Positions 1-12,855 are shown, counted from the stretch's first letter. The stretch is DNA of 64,000 nucleotides from Ceratorhiza oryzae-sativae (GCA_030998015.1 JARWMV010000233.1:682001-746000), one strand, 5' to 3'. Made by a program: numbers and translations. The notes: a model not told the origin generated them from the letters alone.

Positions 1-2429
1 CCGAAGGTTTGAGTTCAAGAATACACCCCCACTCCTGATTTGTGCATCTTTGTTGGACCATTATACAGCATTGTGACCGAGTTGCATCTGCCGTGTTGAA
101 AATGAATAAGACAATGTTGAACAAATGTGGCTGAGCATGATGAAGCTGGTGGCGCATAGGTAGGTTAAGCGGGGGCATGGCCAGTTTAACATAGCCGCAC
201 ACTCTAAACCAGATTGCAAACCGTCTCGAGCCGGCTCTATGGATCTGCGCGGCTTAGAAGCAAGCAACATCACCCAATGCGCGCGGGACCCTTTTAAATG
301 CCTGCTCGTGCAAACCTCTAGCTGAAAACAAACAAGCAATATGGGACTTGACCCCTCAGGCTCGGTGATCGCATACAGGTGCCGAGTGGGACGGCATTGC
401 CCTGCCTGCCTGTACCCTGGCGAGACGTGTGTAGAATACCCTCGGCTTGCGTCAGGTTTATCCGTGCCCACTCGAGTGACGGGCGAGTATCATGCGCATG
501 GGTGCCGGACAGCACCGCCGACAAAGGTCCAAGGAAAATCGGAGTATTCCTCGTGGATTGGCACTGTGCGGACTTGGATTGCACAAGAACTAGCAGACGC
601 GAGTGAAGGTCGAACACTCCAGATGAGGATAAAGAATTCGGCTAATTAGACCACGCAAGGTACAGCAGAGGCATTTTGCCGCCCAAAAGGCTGGGGGGGG
701 GGGAAGAATGGACCAGGACCCGCAACGCAAACACCCGCCCACCACCCGGCCGTTGTGGGCATTGCCACCCCGCACCCAGACACCGGTTCCCCCCCGGAAA
801 TACCCACAATCCCGGGCCTGGTGGCGGACCATCGGCGAGAGCGGGTGGCGCTCTGTCCAGAACGTGGTCGCCCACCGGCATATGTGTATATCCGACGCAG
901 GGAGCAAAAGGTGTTAAAAAAAAAAGGCGCTGTCTTGCCGGATGCGTCTCACTCGCGGCCATTACCAACGCGGCTTCGTTTTTTTACCTCAACCGACACA
1001 TATTGGGGCGGGCGGCCTCCCCCATATATACCACATCTCGATATGTATAGCCTTTGTTGCCTCACGGCTAGGAAGAATGCACCAAAACTTAATATTACCG
1101 CGAGTTGGGATAAAACCGATTAGTGCATGTGTGTCATCGAAATGAAAAGGACCATGCCGGTGCTTACAATGAACCCCAACCCAAAAAAGCGTCTATCCCC
1201 AAAACATGGTGTTACGCAACGCGGGTCGAGTGACATGTTGGACCTCACACGCTCGCGATCGCCGAGCCAAGTGAGACCACACGCTGTATAGCCCTCTCCC
1301 CCCCGAAATTAAAAAAGAGATATTCCGCGCTCGGCGGCTAAATGACACATAGGGGCAGGGGTGGGCTCAAGGTTCCAACGCGTTACATCCATCTAGCGTG
1401 TCGGCAGGCTATGGCGAGGCCCTTGGGAAACGGGCGTAGGGTTGGATGTAACGTGTACGCGACGGAGCAAATAACAGGCTCGACAGGGTTCCTGGGCAGT
1501 CGAGCGGCGAGGAATCCCAACGCTGACCTCGTGAAGAGGTCATGTGCATTGGCACTCAGCGTGGCGGGTGAATCGTCCGTGTTGAAGGAAGTGCGGGGTA
1601 GGGGGATCAGCAAGGGCGATTGTCTATGATATCATTTTTTATTTCTTTAGCCCCGGTTTATTTTGAGTAGTTCGCCTTGAGGATCGACGGAGTGCAGGAC
1701 AAACGGGTGGTCCAGGATTCTATAACCAATCATATAACACATTCCATTCATCCAAATTTCAAACATACAAGGAACCAAGCCCCTATCCAAAGCTCGCCCG
1801 TTGATAGATTAATTTCAAATTGGAGCGAAAAGTTAAATGCTTAAATACCAATCTTGGTAAACTTTTAATATGATACATCTTCCCAAGCCACTCGATCCCA
1901 AGCTTCCGACGCGTGTGCGATCCTGGGGCACTCGACGGCGGCAGGAGCGTTCCGGGCGGAAATTTATCAAAGAATTCTCTGGTAAATCCTACGCGAGCCT
2001 CGAGGGAGGGTGGGAGTGCTGGAGAGCTTATCGCTTGCCTCCGTAGTCGGGTGCCGTACCTACCCAGATAGGCCACGGCCGAGGTTGGCGTCAGGAAATT
2101 GGACGCATAGACAGTGTTGGTAATGGGCCGAATGAGCCGTCTGGCTGGGCTAACATATGCACGCAAGATGGGCCACGCATAGATCAATCGATCTTGCTGT
2201 GCGCCCTGTCGATGTCTCCCATAAACCCTAGAGCTTGAGCCTATGCTTCGTGGTACGTCCCGCTACCACCGGGTTCCTCTACGTACACACCCAGTGTAGC
2301 CGCGTTTAGCCTTTTTAGCCCGGTCAGTGTCACACTCCACACGACGGTTGCCCATCCTCCTGGATTTCTTTCATTTCGTGCGTTGGTCGTCGCCGCCCCC
2401 GAGCTGCTGGATACACGGGTGACGTCGAT
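1..2429. other. Intergenic stretch, no supported gene
   Basis: I see no exon chain with recognisable protein similarity here. The open frames are short, lie on both strands, and none continues across plausible splice sites. A G-tract sits near 690-700, an A-tract near 916-925 and a C-tract near 1300. A 134-residue open frame on the minus strand (1783-2187) has no feature I recognise. Confidence 0.5.
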
Positions 2430-3441
2430 ATGGATCTCCCGGAGAAAGGCGCACACTGCGCTGTGGGCTCTTGCCAGATCTTCGACCTGCTCCCGATCCG
2501 GTGCACGGCGTGTCGAGTGTTGTTTTGCAAGAGCCATGCCCAGCAGGATGCGCACGAGTGCAAAGCCCCTGTTTACGTGCCGGAACCGACGACGAGCACG
2601 ACGCGAGTCGAGTGTCAGGCCAACGGGTGTGCGAGCCCGGCGATCCTGAAGCCTGGTGATCCAGCTCCTGGCTGGAGCTGCGATGCGTGTCACGGAGTAT
2701 ATTGTATTTCGTGAGTGACCCATGCGGATCGTGTACGTACTGCTCGAACGACCTGGTTTGTGTGATCCTGGTCTATTCCGGGAAACGATATAGGCACCGG
2801 CACTCGGATGCGCATGGGTGTGTGCCCGTCTCGGACGCGCAGGGCGTGGTCGACAGAAAAGCCGAGGCGCAGGCACTGTTGGCCAAGCTGTTTCCGGACG
2901 TCAAGCCGTCAGCAGCCGGTCCAAGCCGGGTGCGCCCCGCGCCGCCCAGCGATCCTGGGAAGCGGGCCAAGTTGCGCGCGATCGAGCTGATGCGCATGAA
3001 GCACAAGGCGGTGTCGGCGGATCCGAGCCTGGCCAAGGGAAGCGCGGTCCAAGCGAGGGACAAGATCCATGTGCGGGTTGTGTATGACGACCTGAAAAGC
3101 GACAAGGTGTTGTGGTATCGCAAGGTGTGTGTGTGTGCGTGTGTGTGGATTGAATGGGATGCCAGATGTGGATGAGTGTATGCGGGTCTTCTGATAGGAT
3201 ATCGTCACGGGAAGAGCTGTTGATCTTGCGGCCCGCGCGTTCTCGGTCTCGCGCGAGGATGGGCGCGGGGTGAGTTGTGGTGGCTGCCTGTGTGGGCGAT
3301 CTGGGGGGGGGCTGGATGCTTACTCGCGGCCTTTTTGTGCAGATGAAGTTTGTGCGTGATGGAATGGACCTCAAAAACGACATTACGTTGGGGGCACAGG
3401 CCGAGGACGGAGACCAAGTGCAGTTGGCCAAGGAGGATTAG
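2430..3441 (+). CDS. CUZ1: AN1-type zinc finger protein, CUZ1/ZFAND1-like
   Basis: Modelled as four exons (2430-2710, 2794-3124, 3198-3269, 3343-3441) giving about 260 aa. The N-terminal half holds two AN1 zinc fingers. The first has the pattern CAVGSCQ...CTACRVLFCKSH...HEC and the second C...C...CDACHGVYCISHRHSDAHGC; the second finger is only completed when the first intron is removed, which supports the splice. The C-terminal half is basic and then contains a short beta-rich segment (around IHVRVVYDD and MKFVRDGMDLKND) resembling the ubiquitin-like tail of the Cuz1/ZFAND1 family. Known members bind Cdc48/p97 and the proteasome during arsenite and proteotoxic stress. I infer the same role. 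The third intron begins in a long TG repeat (3125-3147), so donor use there could vary. Confidence 0.8.
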
Positions 3442-4025
3442 GAAGGATTATATATCTCATGTTCTCGACCGGCCAGTGTGTGTGTTCTGGGGCCAATGGG
3501 ATGGGGACCGAGCGTGTGGATTGTGCTGTAATAAATGACGCATGCGGCCTAGCTGCGAGTGCCGGGGCGGTTGAAAATAGACTCGGCGCTGGCGCGAGTG
3601 GCTTGGTGGACGGGCGCGACGGCGGGGACGAGCTTATTTGCGGGGATCGGGCCGAAGCTGCGATGCAGACATCGGCCAGACAGGTGCGCGATATGGGATA
3701 TGTGGTGGCGGGCTGGTGTGTGTGTTTGGGGGCGAAATCCCGAGCCAGGCGTGTGGGCTGATCGGGTCCCCAGCCCCCGTTTTCCTCGCCCGGCCCTTGG
3801 GGATTCCCGCCAGGCCGCACGTTGCACCTCACATACATATACCCCCGCCGGATCCCCCCATCCCCCGTCGCTCTCCGTCGCTGCCACCGTCGCTGTCGCT
3901 GCTGCCGTCGTCGAGCCACCTCCACCCGTCGGCCCCGCAAGGCGAGTCGCCCCCTCCCCGTCGCCCCCCGGCCGTCGCCCCCGCTGACCTGCGTCTAGTC
4001 GTCCGTTAATTTGCGTCTACTGATC
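3442..4025. other. Intergenic and 5' leader of the Zn2Cys6 gene
   Basis: There is no coding exon I can support. The last 240 bases before the ATG at 4026 are strongly C/T-rich, a composition common just upstream of basidiomycete transcription starts. A TG-rich patch lies around 3475-3490 and 3715-3725. Confidence 0.5.
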
Positions 4026-5756
4026 ATGCCCTCGCGGCAAGGCTCCGTCTCGCTCCACTCGCTCGACTCGCCGCCCTCCCAGACGCGTCTCGTATATCCG
4101 CTCGTCCAGTCCGCCATGCACGACCACTCCCTCGACTACCAGTCCGACCGCTACAGCGTCGACCCATACGGCGCCGTCCCCGCCCCCTCGTCCACCGGCT
4201 CCCCGCCCTACGACTACATCCAGCCCGCACCCGGTGTCGGCGCGCTCATGTCCGCCGGCGCCGCCCGCCCAAAGCGCAAGCAGGTCAAGAACGCATGCTC
4301 CGCCTGCCAGCGCGCCTGCAAGCGCTGCGACGTCGGCCGCCCCTGCGAGCGGTGCATCAAGTACGGGATGCAGGACAGCTGTCGCGACAGCCTGCGCAAG
4401 GAGCGCAAGAAGGGGTGAGTCTTTGTTCCCTCGATCGACACCCTCCCCGGCGCTGATGGGCCGTCAAGCGTCAAGCGCGGTCCGTACAAGAAACGAGACG
4501 GTGAATCCACATCTGCCTTCCCCGCGCATCGAAGCGTGGCTGATGTTGCCCCACCAGGCATGCTCAACGACCTCCAGCGCATGAGCTCGATGCCCGTCAA
4601 GACCCGCACCTCGCGCGTCTCGAGCATCTCCGAGGCCCCCTCCCAGCCCTCCACCTCATCGGTCTCCCAGATGGACCAGACCGCGCCCCCGAACGTGTCG
4701 CTCTATGTCCAGCAGGTCCCGTCCGCCCGGCCCAACGAGGGCTCGTTCTCGTACCAGAACATGCTCATGATCCCGGCCCCCACCCAGCATCCGTCGCTCG
4801 CCTCGATGCATTCCTCGTCATCGCACGCGAATATGCACCATTCCGGTAGGGGCGAGGATCAGTACTATCAACCACGTTATGATCAACTCGCGCATGGCTC
4901 AGCCTCGGCGCGTCCCAGTCACTATCGGATGGACTCGTACTCTGTCCAACAGCAAACGCCCCAGCAACAGCCGCAGCCAGAGTACGATACAAAGCAGCAT
5001 GTCCAGATGCTCGACCATAGGTCCATGCGTGCCCTGCAGCATCCCGCTTCGGACGAGTCTCCTCCGCGCGAGCGCCACTATTCGAGCCAAATCTACAATG
5101 ACAATCATCCGCGCCACACGATGGTCCAGACCTCGCCTGACCATCACGACGTGCCTTATTCCCAGCCGGATCCTGTTCACGATAGTCCGAGGGCGATTGA
5201 GACTCAGTACTCGTATGCGACGCAGCACCAGCAGCACCAACGCTCGTACGAGCGCACGTACCAGGACCGATCCTTCCAGGAACAACGGCCCTACCAAGAC
5301 CGCTCGTATCAGGATCGATCCTATCAGGACCGGTCGTATGCAAACGAGATCCACGTCCAGGATGCGGGCGCACAGCCGGAGATCCAGCAGTCTCAGCAGC
5401 AGCAACAGTACTATTCGTCGTATAATGCCTATCAGAGCCAGCCCTCGTCGAGCTACAGCTCCCAATCCCAGTCCTATGGATACTCCCAAAATCATGCTTC
5501 GCCGCACTCGATGGCTACCGCCCAACGTGTCTCTGACCAAGCTGACCCGGGGTACATGGGTCGAGCCGCAGCTGATCAGGTCTCTTACGGCTCATCGATC
5601 AATTCTTACCCCACTCAACAGCAGCAGCAGGTCTATCCTTCCCAGAACCCTATGGGGGCTGCCGTGCAGTATTCGATGCGCCCGTCTGGAAGGGTGATGC
5701 ACAGGGATATGGTGGCACATCCACACGTTGGCAACGTGTCGATTCAGTCCAACTGA
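4026..5756 (+). CDS. Zn(II)2Cys6 transcription factor, Gln/Tyr-rich
   Basis: Two exons (4026-4414 and 4469-5756) give about 558 aa. Around residues 90-120 is a fungal Zn2Cys6 binuclear cluster: ACSACQRACKRCD followed by CERC, IKYGMQDSC. It is flanked by basic stretches PKRKQVK and RKERKKGVKRGPYKKRD; the second of these is only continuous after splicing, and it is a typical linker/nuclear localisation region. The rest is low-complexity, rich in Gln, Ser, Tyr and His, including tandem YQDRS units (about 5255-5345) and several poly-Gln stretches encoded by CAG/CAA. There is no fungal_trans middle homology region that I can see. It probably binds DNA and activates transcription in the nucleus; the target genes cannot be read from the sequence. 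Confidence 0.8.
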
Positions 5757-8664
5757 ATCTCCCTATGCAACTCGCTCGTTGGACCTATGACCTGGTCGGT
5801 TTTCGTTCCTCGGGTGTTAGTGCCCCCCCAAAAGCAGCACTGTGCCACTTATGTCAAGTTCTGCGAACTGTATTTCTGCACCCGCTTCTGTGCGCTCCTA
5901 CTGGTATACTCGCTCATATTAACTTACCCTTCAATCGGTTTTATTCAGTATCCCGCTTTATATTTGGCGTCCCTTCATGCTCGAACATTTGTACTAGTAT
6001 CCATTTTTCGTATATTCATTTTGATCCCCTTTCCACCCTTTCTTTCTGTAGTCTCCTGAGCTATTCACGTTAACGTGTCGACTGGAGCGCAGGTTATCGT
6101 GTTGTATGAAACTTGTTTCTATGTTGTACGTATATGACGACATACATCCTCCGTAATTTATAAGTTACTTGTGAACCGATCTGTACGAGCCTTGTGGTGT
6201 GTGCACATTACGTCTCGATGCTGCGGCTGGACCTTCCTCGCGACAACGGGACAGCGACCGCAAGTTGTGTGGGCATATAGAGTGTCTGCTGATGCAATCG
6301 CCTGGACCACACCCGATCTCGCATTGCAGATTAACCCGATGGAGGTGCGAGAAACCTTGGACTACTCGCCTCGTGCACATACACTACTCTTGCAGCCCGT
6401 GCGGGGTAGCCAACCCAGAGCCCTTGAGCTTGGCCAGCCCTCAGATGGCTTACGTCACCAGGATCGGCTCGATCGCCAATCGGGATTTCCACCCTGCGGC
6501 GTCGGGATTTGTGTGTGCTCGGTCGGCCGGGATGTCTGGGAAATCGAGATAGGGGTAGCGATGCACGCGATGCACGCGCCGGGCCTGGTGGCGCTATCGT
6601 TGCTTGCACTCCACCACCACCACCACCGTCACCCGCCAGATCGAGTTGCGGACGGGAATGGCAAGGCAACGTTTGTCCCGCACGGCCACGGCAATGTGCG
6701 TTGGTTGTGGACGGGTTGATATACCTCTCTTTGTGTGTGTGCCCCCCAGGGATCCCGATGTAGGCCTTGCGTCTCGCGTATGGCCTTTAACTAAACAGAC
6801 AACATGAATGATAGGAGTCGAACCACGGACGCCCCGAACGACAGGGCTCAACCCAACACCACGTCTGTTCAAAACACGTTCAGAGGTCTTGATGTCCGCT
6901 AAGCCTTGTATATGCACAGTTCGTCTTGGGTTATGCGCGCCACATTTCCTGACGGCTCGCTCTCCTTCTGGAAATGCTTTTCTCTGGATTCCTTGTCTTC
7001 TCTTGTCTCTTTCTCTCTCTCGCTCGCGGGTGCTGTTGGCCGAGGTTCTGGTCTCGGTGCGATCATTACCCGACGAACGCGCCTTTGTGGATTGATTAGC
7101 AAGTGGCGCGCACTACCGACACATCTGGCAGGCTGCGGCACCCCCTGGCGATGTCAGGTCGAGTCCCCTGATTCTGGTTCGTCACCTTGCAGTCTCGAGT
7201 GTTGCCCCTCATGAAAAGCACCTTGTCCGCACTGCTCATGCCCCACTTTGCCCACCTGGCGCTTGAATTGCCTAGTGGCGCGGGCCATGGATAGACGCCT
7301 GATATTGCAAGACTGGCTGAATCGGTGTAATGTGATGGGGGAAGGAGGTGTGTATCGCCCGAGGAACGGATATCGAGCGTAAACTCGGCCTCATGTCCCT
7401 TGACGGAGCGCGCTAGCCCCACGGGTGGCTTTCCTAGTCTAGTGCTCAACATCACCGTTGCTGTGTATGTATCTGTGGGCTGCGTGTCGGCTTTGTACGA
7501 CACAAACACGATCGACACGGACGCTCTTTGCCCCGGAAATTGAATCGAACCAAGCATCCCATCGGTCCAGGCGCAATGATAGGTCAATCTCTACGACCAA
7601 AAGAGATTAGATTATGTTGTAGCTCGCCTCCGTTGCAATTTGGTTTCATCTATCTGTCCTTCACTCGCTTTATGCATCAATTGGGGTTTGTTCGCTCACG
7701 AACACATCTCGATGCAAAGGGGAGCGCCTCGAACCTCGAAACAGTGTCCGTTTGGATGTACCTGTCCTCGTTTGCGAACTTGGTCATTTCTTTGCCACTG
7801 CTTTTTTGACTAGATGGGTGATGTACGTATTTCATTTTTGATATTCACTTGAGCCGCCTGGTTGCGACGTACATTGCGGTCTGGCAGACTAGAACTCTCG
7901 GGGCCTCGTTGACCGATGATTGTCAATTTCTCGCATTGATTTCCTGAGGGGGTTACAAGTATGACTAGTCATCATTCGGAACTCGTGGACCGCACAGGTT
8001 CTCGGGTAGAGGTCCTTTGCGCAATGCCCAGATCTTTATTGAGCTGGGCTCGTGGTGCATTGCTCGCCACTAGGCGCTTTCCTAACCAGGCTATGGTTCT
8101 CTACCATCAGACCCGGTGGCGCACATCGAGACTCGAGCGCTGGTAAGTAGTTGGGGGAGCATCGGGGTACGTCAACAGCAACTCTGTTGCTCGGATGATC
8201 AGCACATCCTTTGGTGCATGTCCAGGGACTGTTTGCTTGACGCCGCCTTGCTTGCCATCGCGAGGGTTTAATTAATCGAGGGGTAGTTGCTGGATTTCTT
8301 GCACATTCAGAGGGTCGGATGGTGCTCCATCCAGCCTTGGAGGATGCCGTCTTTTTTTCCCGGTTAAAGTTTTGACTTTTTTCCGCGAGGTCTAAAGGGT
8401 TTTAACGTTGTTGCCCTTGCGTGAGAAACGAGTTTGAGTTTGTTGGAAGGACGTCGAACTACACCTCTTAGGAACGTTTCCATTACATATCGCGTGCATG
8501 CACTCTCGGTTTCGTCTGTCGTCATGTTCGAGCCTGAGGTTCTGGCGGTTTCGGCACCTCGCTCGGTAATACAACATTTGATTATTATTAGCGAATCTCT
8601 ATCTCATAATTCATGATTGTCCCAGCCAGTCGGCCCCAGTCTATTCGCTCTCCCAGGGGCAGCT
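5757..8664. other. Gene-poor 2.9-kb stretch
   Basis: The first 350 bases are T-rich and probably 3' UTR of the Zn2Cys6 gene. Beyond that I find no exon chain I can assign. The minus-strand frame 7096-7587 is the longest (about 163 codons, with an ATG) but has no recognisable domain. A few short matches to tRNA T-arm consensus occur (near 6830, 7160 and 7545) without foldable tRNAs around them. Confidence 0.4.
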
Positions 8665-10143
8665 CTAAGATGCCTGGCCCTGCTCAGCGTCAAGATAATG
8701 TATCCCCGCACAGTTGCGCAACCGAGTTGCAGCCTGTTCGGCAGTCAGGTCACGTTGCGGCTCGCCCATGAGTTCGAAGCTTGTGAGACGTCAGTATCAC
8801 GCGGCTGGAAATAGCCAATTGGGCATACGCACCCAACTAGAAACTTTCGGACACTCGCGCTACGGAGGAGAGGGGGAGAAAAGTGCAAGTGCATGTGCGC
8901 AACGTCTTGGTCATCTTCGTCGTGGACGTGGCCGTTCGTGTGCCCGTTGGTCCCGTTGGTACCGTTGGTCGAATGCGAATGCGGCTTTGGCACGGGCCGC
9001 TGGTGCAACCCCATCGAGTAGGCAAAGGAAGTCATAAATAGATTATCATACTTGATTGAGATCGTGGATAGCATCTCGGCGAGTTCGTGATGTTCAGTCG
9101 GCGTCAGCTCGAGAAGGGATGGTATATGCCGGGCGTATGGTAGGACTGCACACCAATGGAGCAAAGTCATAAAAAGGGGTGTTAGTGATAAGATGCGTCG
9201 CATAGTTTCTCCGAGAATGATAGGGTACGGTCGAAGAAGATGGCTCTATGAATTTAAGGATAACTTACGAAGGATTTCAAACGGCCATACCGCCCAGAAC
9301 GGTACGATTGCAACCCAAGATGCGTTCTTTGCGACCACACGACTGTTGTCGGGGGCTGCGCCATTCACCTCAAAGTGCGCGTACTCGCACAAGAGGCAAG
9401 GTCGGTCGCCGGGACCCTTGGGAGCGGAGGACGTTTGGTCTGCTGGGGAAGAGGATGGATGGGTCCCGGATGCGTATTTGCGCATAGAAGTGAGTTCGGC
9501 AGCTGGGAGCTGGGGTATTGTCGACAAGGACCAGACTTGTCCATGGGGATGAGGGTTTGAACAACCCATCATGGCGCCTTTGTTCTATAGTCGGGTGAGT
9601 AGGGACTCGAGGTTGTGTGTGTTGGGGCTTACCTCGAATATTTGAACGTAATTAATTCCCTTTTCCTGGCCCCGTTGCTCATATACGTTCGTCCATTCCT
9701 CGACTATCCGTTCAATGTCCGGGACGGCTAGTCGCGCAAGTGTGAGGTCATGGCGAGGATGGAAAGTCAGAACGTCGCAGCGTCCTTGGACAGGTTGAGT
9801 CGAGAGTAATGGATGAGGTGCCGGAGGCGGCAGTGGCGCAGGCGAACCAAGCAGCGCGGGAAAGTCGTTGGGAAACACATAAGTGTGCTCGTACTTTGGG
9901 TTCACATCGCCGTTGGAGCGCTTGTTGCCGGGGCAGAGATAGCACTTGTCGTCGTACTGTGGGAGTGATTGAGTCTGAGGGGGTTCTGTTTGTCCCTGCC
10001 AGGGACGCTTGGTTCTGTGCGGTGAGACGAGAACGTGCTCATTGGCCAGAGGGTTGTCTAGAAAGATGTGAGTTTTAGACCGCGTGAAACGCCGAAAAAA
10101 ACATACAGCGGCGGTGAGGGTGAGTTGTCGGATCGAATTCCAT
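8665..10143 (-). CDS. GAL7: Galactose-1-phosphate uridylyltransferase
   Basis: Five exons read on the minus strand (10143-10107, 10057-9633, 9584-9269, 9145-8833, 8779-8665) give 401 aa. The enzyme swaps UDP between glucose-1-phosphate and galactose-1-phosphate in the Leloir pathway. The N-terminus EFDPTTHPHRRYNPLANEH, the zinc-site element CYLCPGNKR, and the active site CSNPHPHGQVW are all present; the middle His of HPH carries the uridylyl group. The C-terminus QRDLTAEQAATRLR also matches the family, so the protein is full length. An insert of about 25 residues rich in Asn-Gly-Thr, His and Asp lies after SMGLHQ (near 8940) and is not usual in the family. GAL1 and GAL10 are not adjacent here. 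Confidence 0.93.
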
Positions 10144-10951
10144 CTGGTGCGGAGGAACTACAATCGACTCGAGCATCAATACACTATCGGGTGATATTGG
10201 GAGGGGGATGAAGCTAACTATATCGTCAAGTTCTGACCTGAGATAGGAGCTATATATAACGTATAGATATGTAATTAGTACTGGAATTCAATTCCAGTAT
10301 CAATTCCAGTTTGGTCTACGCGAAGTTTCTGGCAGCAGTGAGAGGTGCACGAATCGGGCCGCGTCCCATGCTGTCATCTTCTTACGTGCAAATTGATTTG
10401 CCAACCACGGACTTTCTCGCCCTTTCGACTCTCACGTCCGCGTTGGGTCAGAATGTGGTGCCCCAGTCCCATAACACGTTCTGCTCGATATCTGCACGCC
10501 GTTATTCCGTGTCTTTCCGGCCTGTAGGCATTGCGTCAAACGTGCGCTCGACGTGCAATGACATCATATTGAGCGTAGTGATTGAAGTCTACGCAACGAG
10601 CGCCCGGACGTCCAATTTTGGCCGAAGCGGAGAACTCAAGGAAGGGATGCAAGCCTATGTGCGCACGCCAACGCGAAGAGCTCGCCAACGGGGCTTCCCG
10701 GTATAGTCGAAATATGCCGGACTGTGGGGCAAGCATAGTCCCATATACACATTTCATCCGATGCCGACTTGGTTCCAGAGCTCGTTCCCGGAGTTCTGTG
10801 GCCCGAGCCGACCGCTGTCCATACTGTGGTGTTGCTAGTAGGTGTGGTGCGACCGCATGAAGGGGTTGAATAATCGGCGATATTCGTGTGATAGCACGTG
10901 ACCGCGTCTCTGAAACGCGCCACGTTGGACCCTTTTGCTTGCACACACGAT
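10144..10951. other. Intergenic region between divergent GAL7 and NUF2
   Basis: Both flanking genes start here and point outward, so promoters for both must lie inside. The segment 10225-10310 is AT-rich and contains the palindrome at 10279-10299. I see no exon supported by similarity in the rest. Confidence 0.5.
10279..10299. repeat. Perfect 21-bp palindrome upstream of GAL7
   Basis: TACTGGAATT and its reverse complement are separated by a single C. A third partial copy (AATTCCAGT) follows at 10302-10310. It lies about 140 bases upstream of the GAL7 start codon in an AT-rich stretch. It could be a dimeric factor site or a small hairpin; no known motif is claimed. Confidence 0.55.
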
Positions 10952-12855
10952 ATGTCTGGTGAGCAATACGAGCAAGGCAGCAACTTTTCGTTTGTGATTC
11001 TCTCTCCGGCCGACATTTCCGAGTGGATTTCTGGATATGATGTTTCCATCTCTGTCGAGGAACTTGCCAAACCAACGCCTCAAACTGTCGAAGTCGTATA
11101 CACTCTGCTCTTGGAATTGTACAAGAACATAACAATCGAGGACCAAGAGGAGACTAAAAATAGAATGCTGGAGCACCAGGAGAACCAAGTGAGTTCGCCT
11201 GTTATTGTCTGCATACAGCAACAGCCTTTGACGAAATAAATAGGAACTCTACGCCGACATATTCTACACCCACATTCTCTATCATCATATGACACGCATG
11301 GCTGCAATCGCCAACGCACCTATTACATTCCAAGACCTTGTTCGACCCGAGCCAAAGAGAACAATCCGCATCATCTCGGGCTTGATAAATCTTGTCAAGT
11401 TTAGGCAGAGTCAAATGCCGGACGTGGTTGAACTTCAGAATTCCAACCAAGAGAGCTTTGACAGGCGTGATCGTGCTGCATGGGAGAGAGCCCAGGCCGA
11501 GGGAAAGCTGAAGGAATACAAGTGAGCCTCATTCACGCATTATGCAGGAAGAATATTCATCGTGTGAATAGAAAAGAGCGGGCGGTCGAGCAGCCTGAAG
11601 TGGATCAGCTGCGCGCAAAGATCGATGCAATAAAGAACGAATTGCCCGCTCTCCAGAAAGCGTACCAAAAAGCGAGCGAAAATCGCACAGTTCTCAAAAA
11701 GGAGCAAATTGGACTGATGCAACGAGTGGTGCGTCTCCTTTGACTTGAAGTGGTGCAAACTTGACCTTGCTTCCAATCTTACAGCAAAAGCTAAATGATC
11801 TGATCATCGCCAAATCTGAACGAAACGAGGATCTCCGCGCTCGGCTTGTCGAAGATCCCGAGTTGCTGCAAAGGAATATTCGGGAGCTTTCCGAATCGCT
11901 CACCAACGCCCGCCAAGCGCTTGCTGCCGAGGAGGCGAAGGCGAGGGATTTGAAGACCAGGATCGATTGGATAGGGACAGTAGAAACTGTAGGTTTCGTT
12001 TTTCGTTCAGGTTGGTCAAAATCTCTAAACGACCGGGGTTGCTAGGATGTAGCGCTCTCGGTCGAAGCCAGTAAAACCGTCGAGTCTGAACGAGCCAAAT
12101 GGCAAGAGGCTCAGCAAGCGTTGAACAGGATTGAGCTCGAGCTGAATAAACGGGTGATTGAGCATCGCGAGATAAGCACTAGACGAGATGTACGTTTTGC
12201 CGCTTTTTCTTTTACCCCCTTCCCATTCTTTTTGTCTTATCCCCTTTCATCTCTTTCTGCCACTTCCTTCAGGCTCTTTCTTGTTTTATTTTATCCCCGT
12301 ATTATCATGTATCCGCTTCCTAGCTTTATTTTCTTTGCCTCTCTGCCTTCTCTTCCACCCTTCTCCCTCCCTTTTGTTGCTTCTGCCGACGCTCACACAT
12401 TCCTTTGAAGCACCTCCTCCGCCAACTCGAACACACGCAAGAAAAGTTCTTCCGCGCCCAACGACATGGAGAGGAATCGCGACAACAGGCTGAACTAACT
12501 GTGCAACAGCTCCGAGAGGCATACGAAACAGGGTTGAAGGAGAGGAGTGAGACGAGCGACAAGGCCGAGGAAGTTCGGCGGATGGTAGCAGACATTGAAG
12601 CTCAGGTGAGCCCGTCTGATCTGTGCTTTTGATAAAGCTAATGAACGGGGCGGCAGATCATCGAGTATGTAGCAAGAGAGGGAGCACGGTTGAACGAGAT
12701 GATCGCTACCTATACTACACTACGAGACCGAACTGGTAAGTTTGTATTTTGGAATATCCCTTGCACGCTTGCTGTTTTCGTTGCTCACATCTTGGATAGA
12801 CCAATTCATTGATACTCTCACGAAGAAACTGAATCTCAAGGTGACGGGACAATGA
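10952..12855 (+). CDS. NUF2: Kinetochore protein Nuf2
   Basis: Eight exons (10952-11188, 11244-11521, 11572-11728, 11785-11988, 12046-12189, 12411-12605, 12657-12735, 12800-12855) give 449 aa, normal for Nuf2. The N-terminal ~150 residues form the calponin-homology-like head (FSFVILSPADISEWISGY, then LYADIFYTHILYHHMTRM and DLVRPEPKRTIRIISGLINLVKFR), and the rest is a long heptad-rich coiled coil full of Glu, Lys and Gln. Nuf2 pairs with Ndc80 in the four-protein Ndc80 complex that ties kinetochores to microtubules. The sixth exon is preceded by an unusually long (221-base), very pyrimidine-rich intron. All junction phases agree. Confidence 0.9.

Noticed and set aside
4765..5540. Several long antisense frames over the Zn2Cys6 gene
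   Set aside because: They mirror the codon bias of the Gln/Ser-rich coding strand and show no domain.
6805..6880. tRNA-like sequence on the minus strand with an exact B-box (GGTTCGACTCC)
   Set aside because: The T stem pairs poorly and no acceptor or D arm of suitable sequence lies upstream. A B-box match alone is expected by chance in 64 kb.
7090..7180. Possible tRNA around GTCAGGTCGAGTCCCCTGA
   Set aside because: The T loop has the wrong length and no acceptor stem can be formed.
7096..7587. 163-codon minus-strand open frame in the gene-poor region
   Set aside because: No domain, no splice partners and no similarity that I recognise. It may be a real lineage-specific exon, but the sequence does not support it.
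12190..12410. The 221-base NUF2 intron as host for a snoRNA
   Set aside because: It is almost pure pyrimidine with no paired C and D boxes or rRNA-matching guide.
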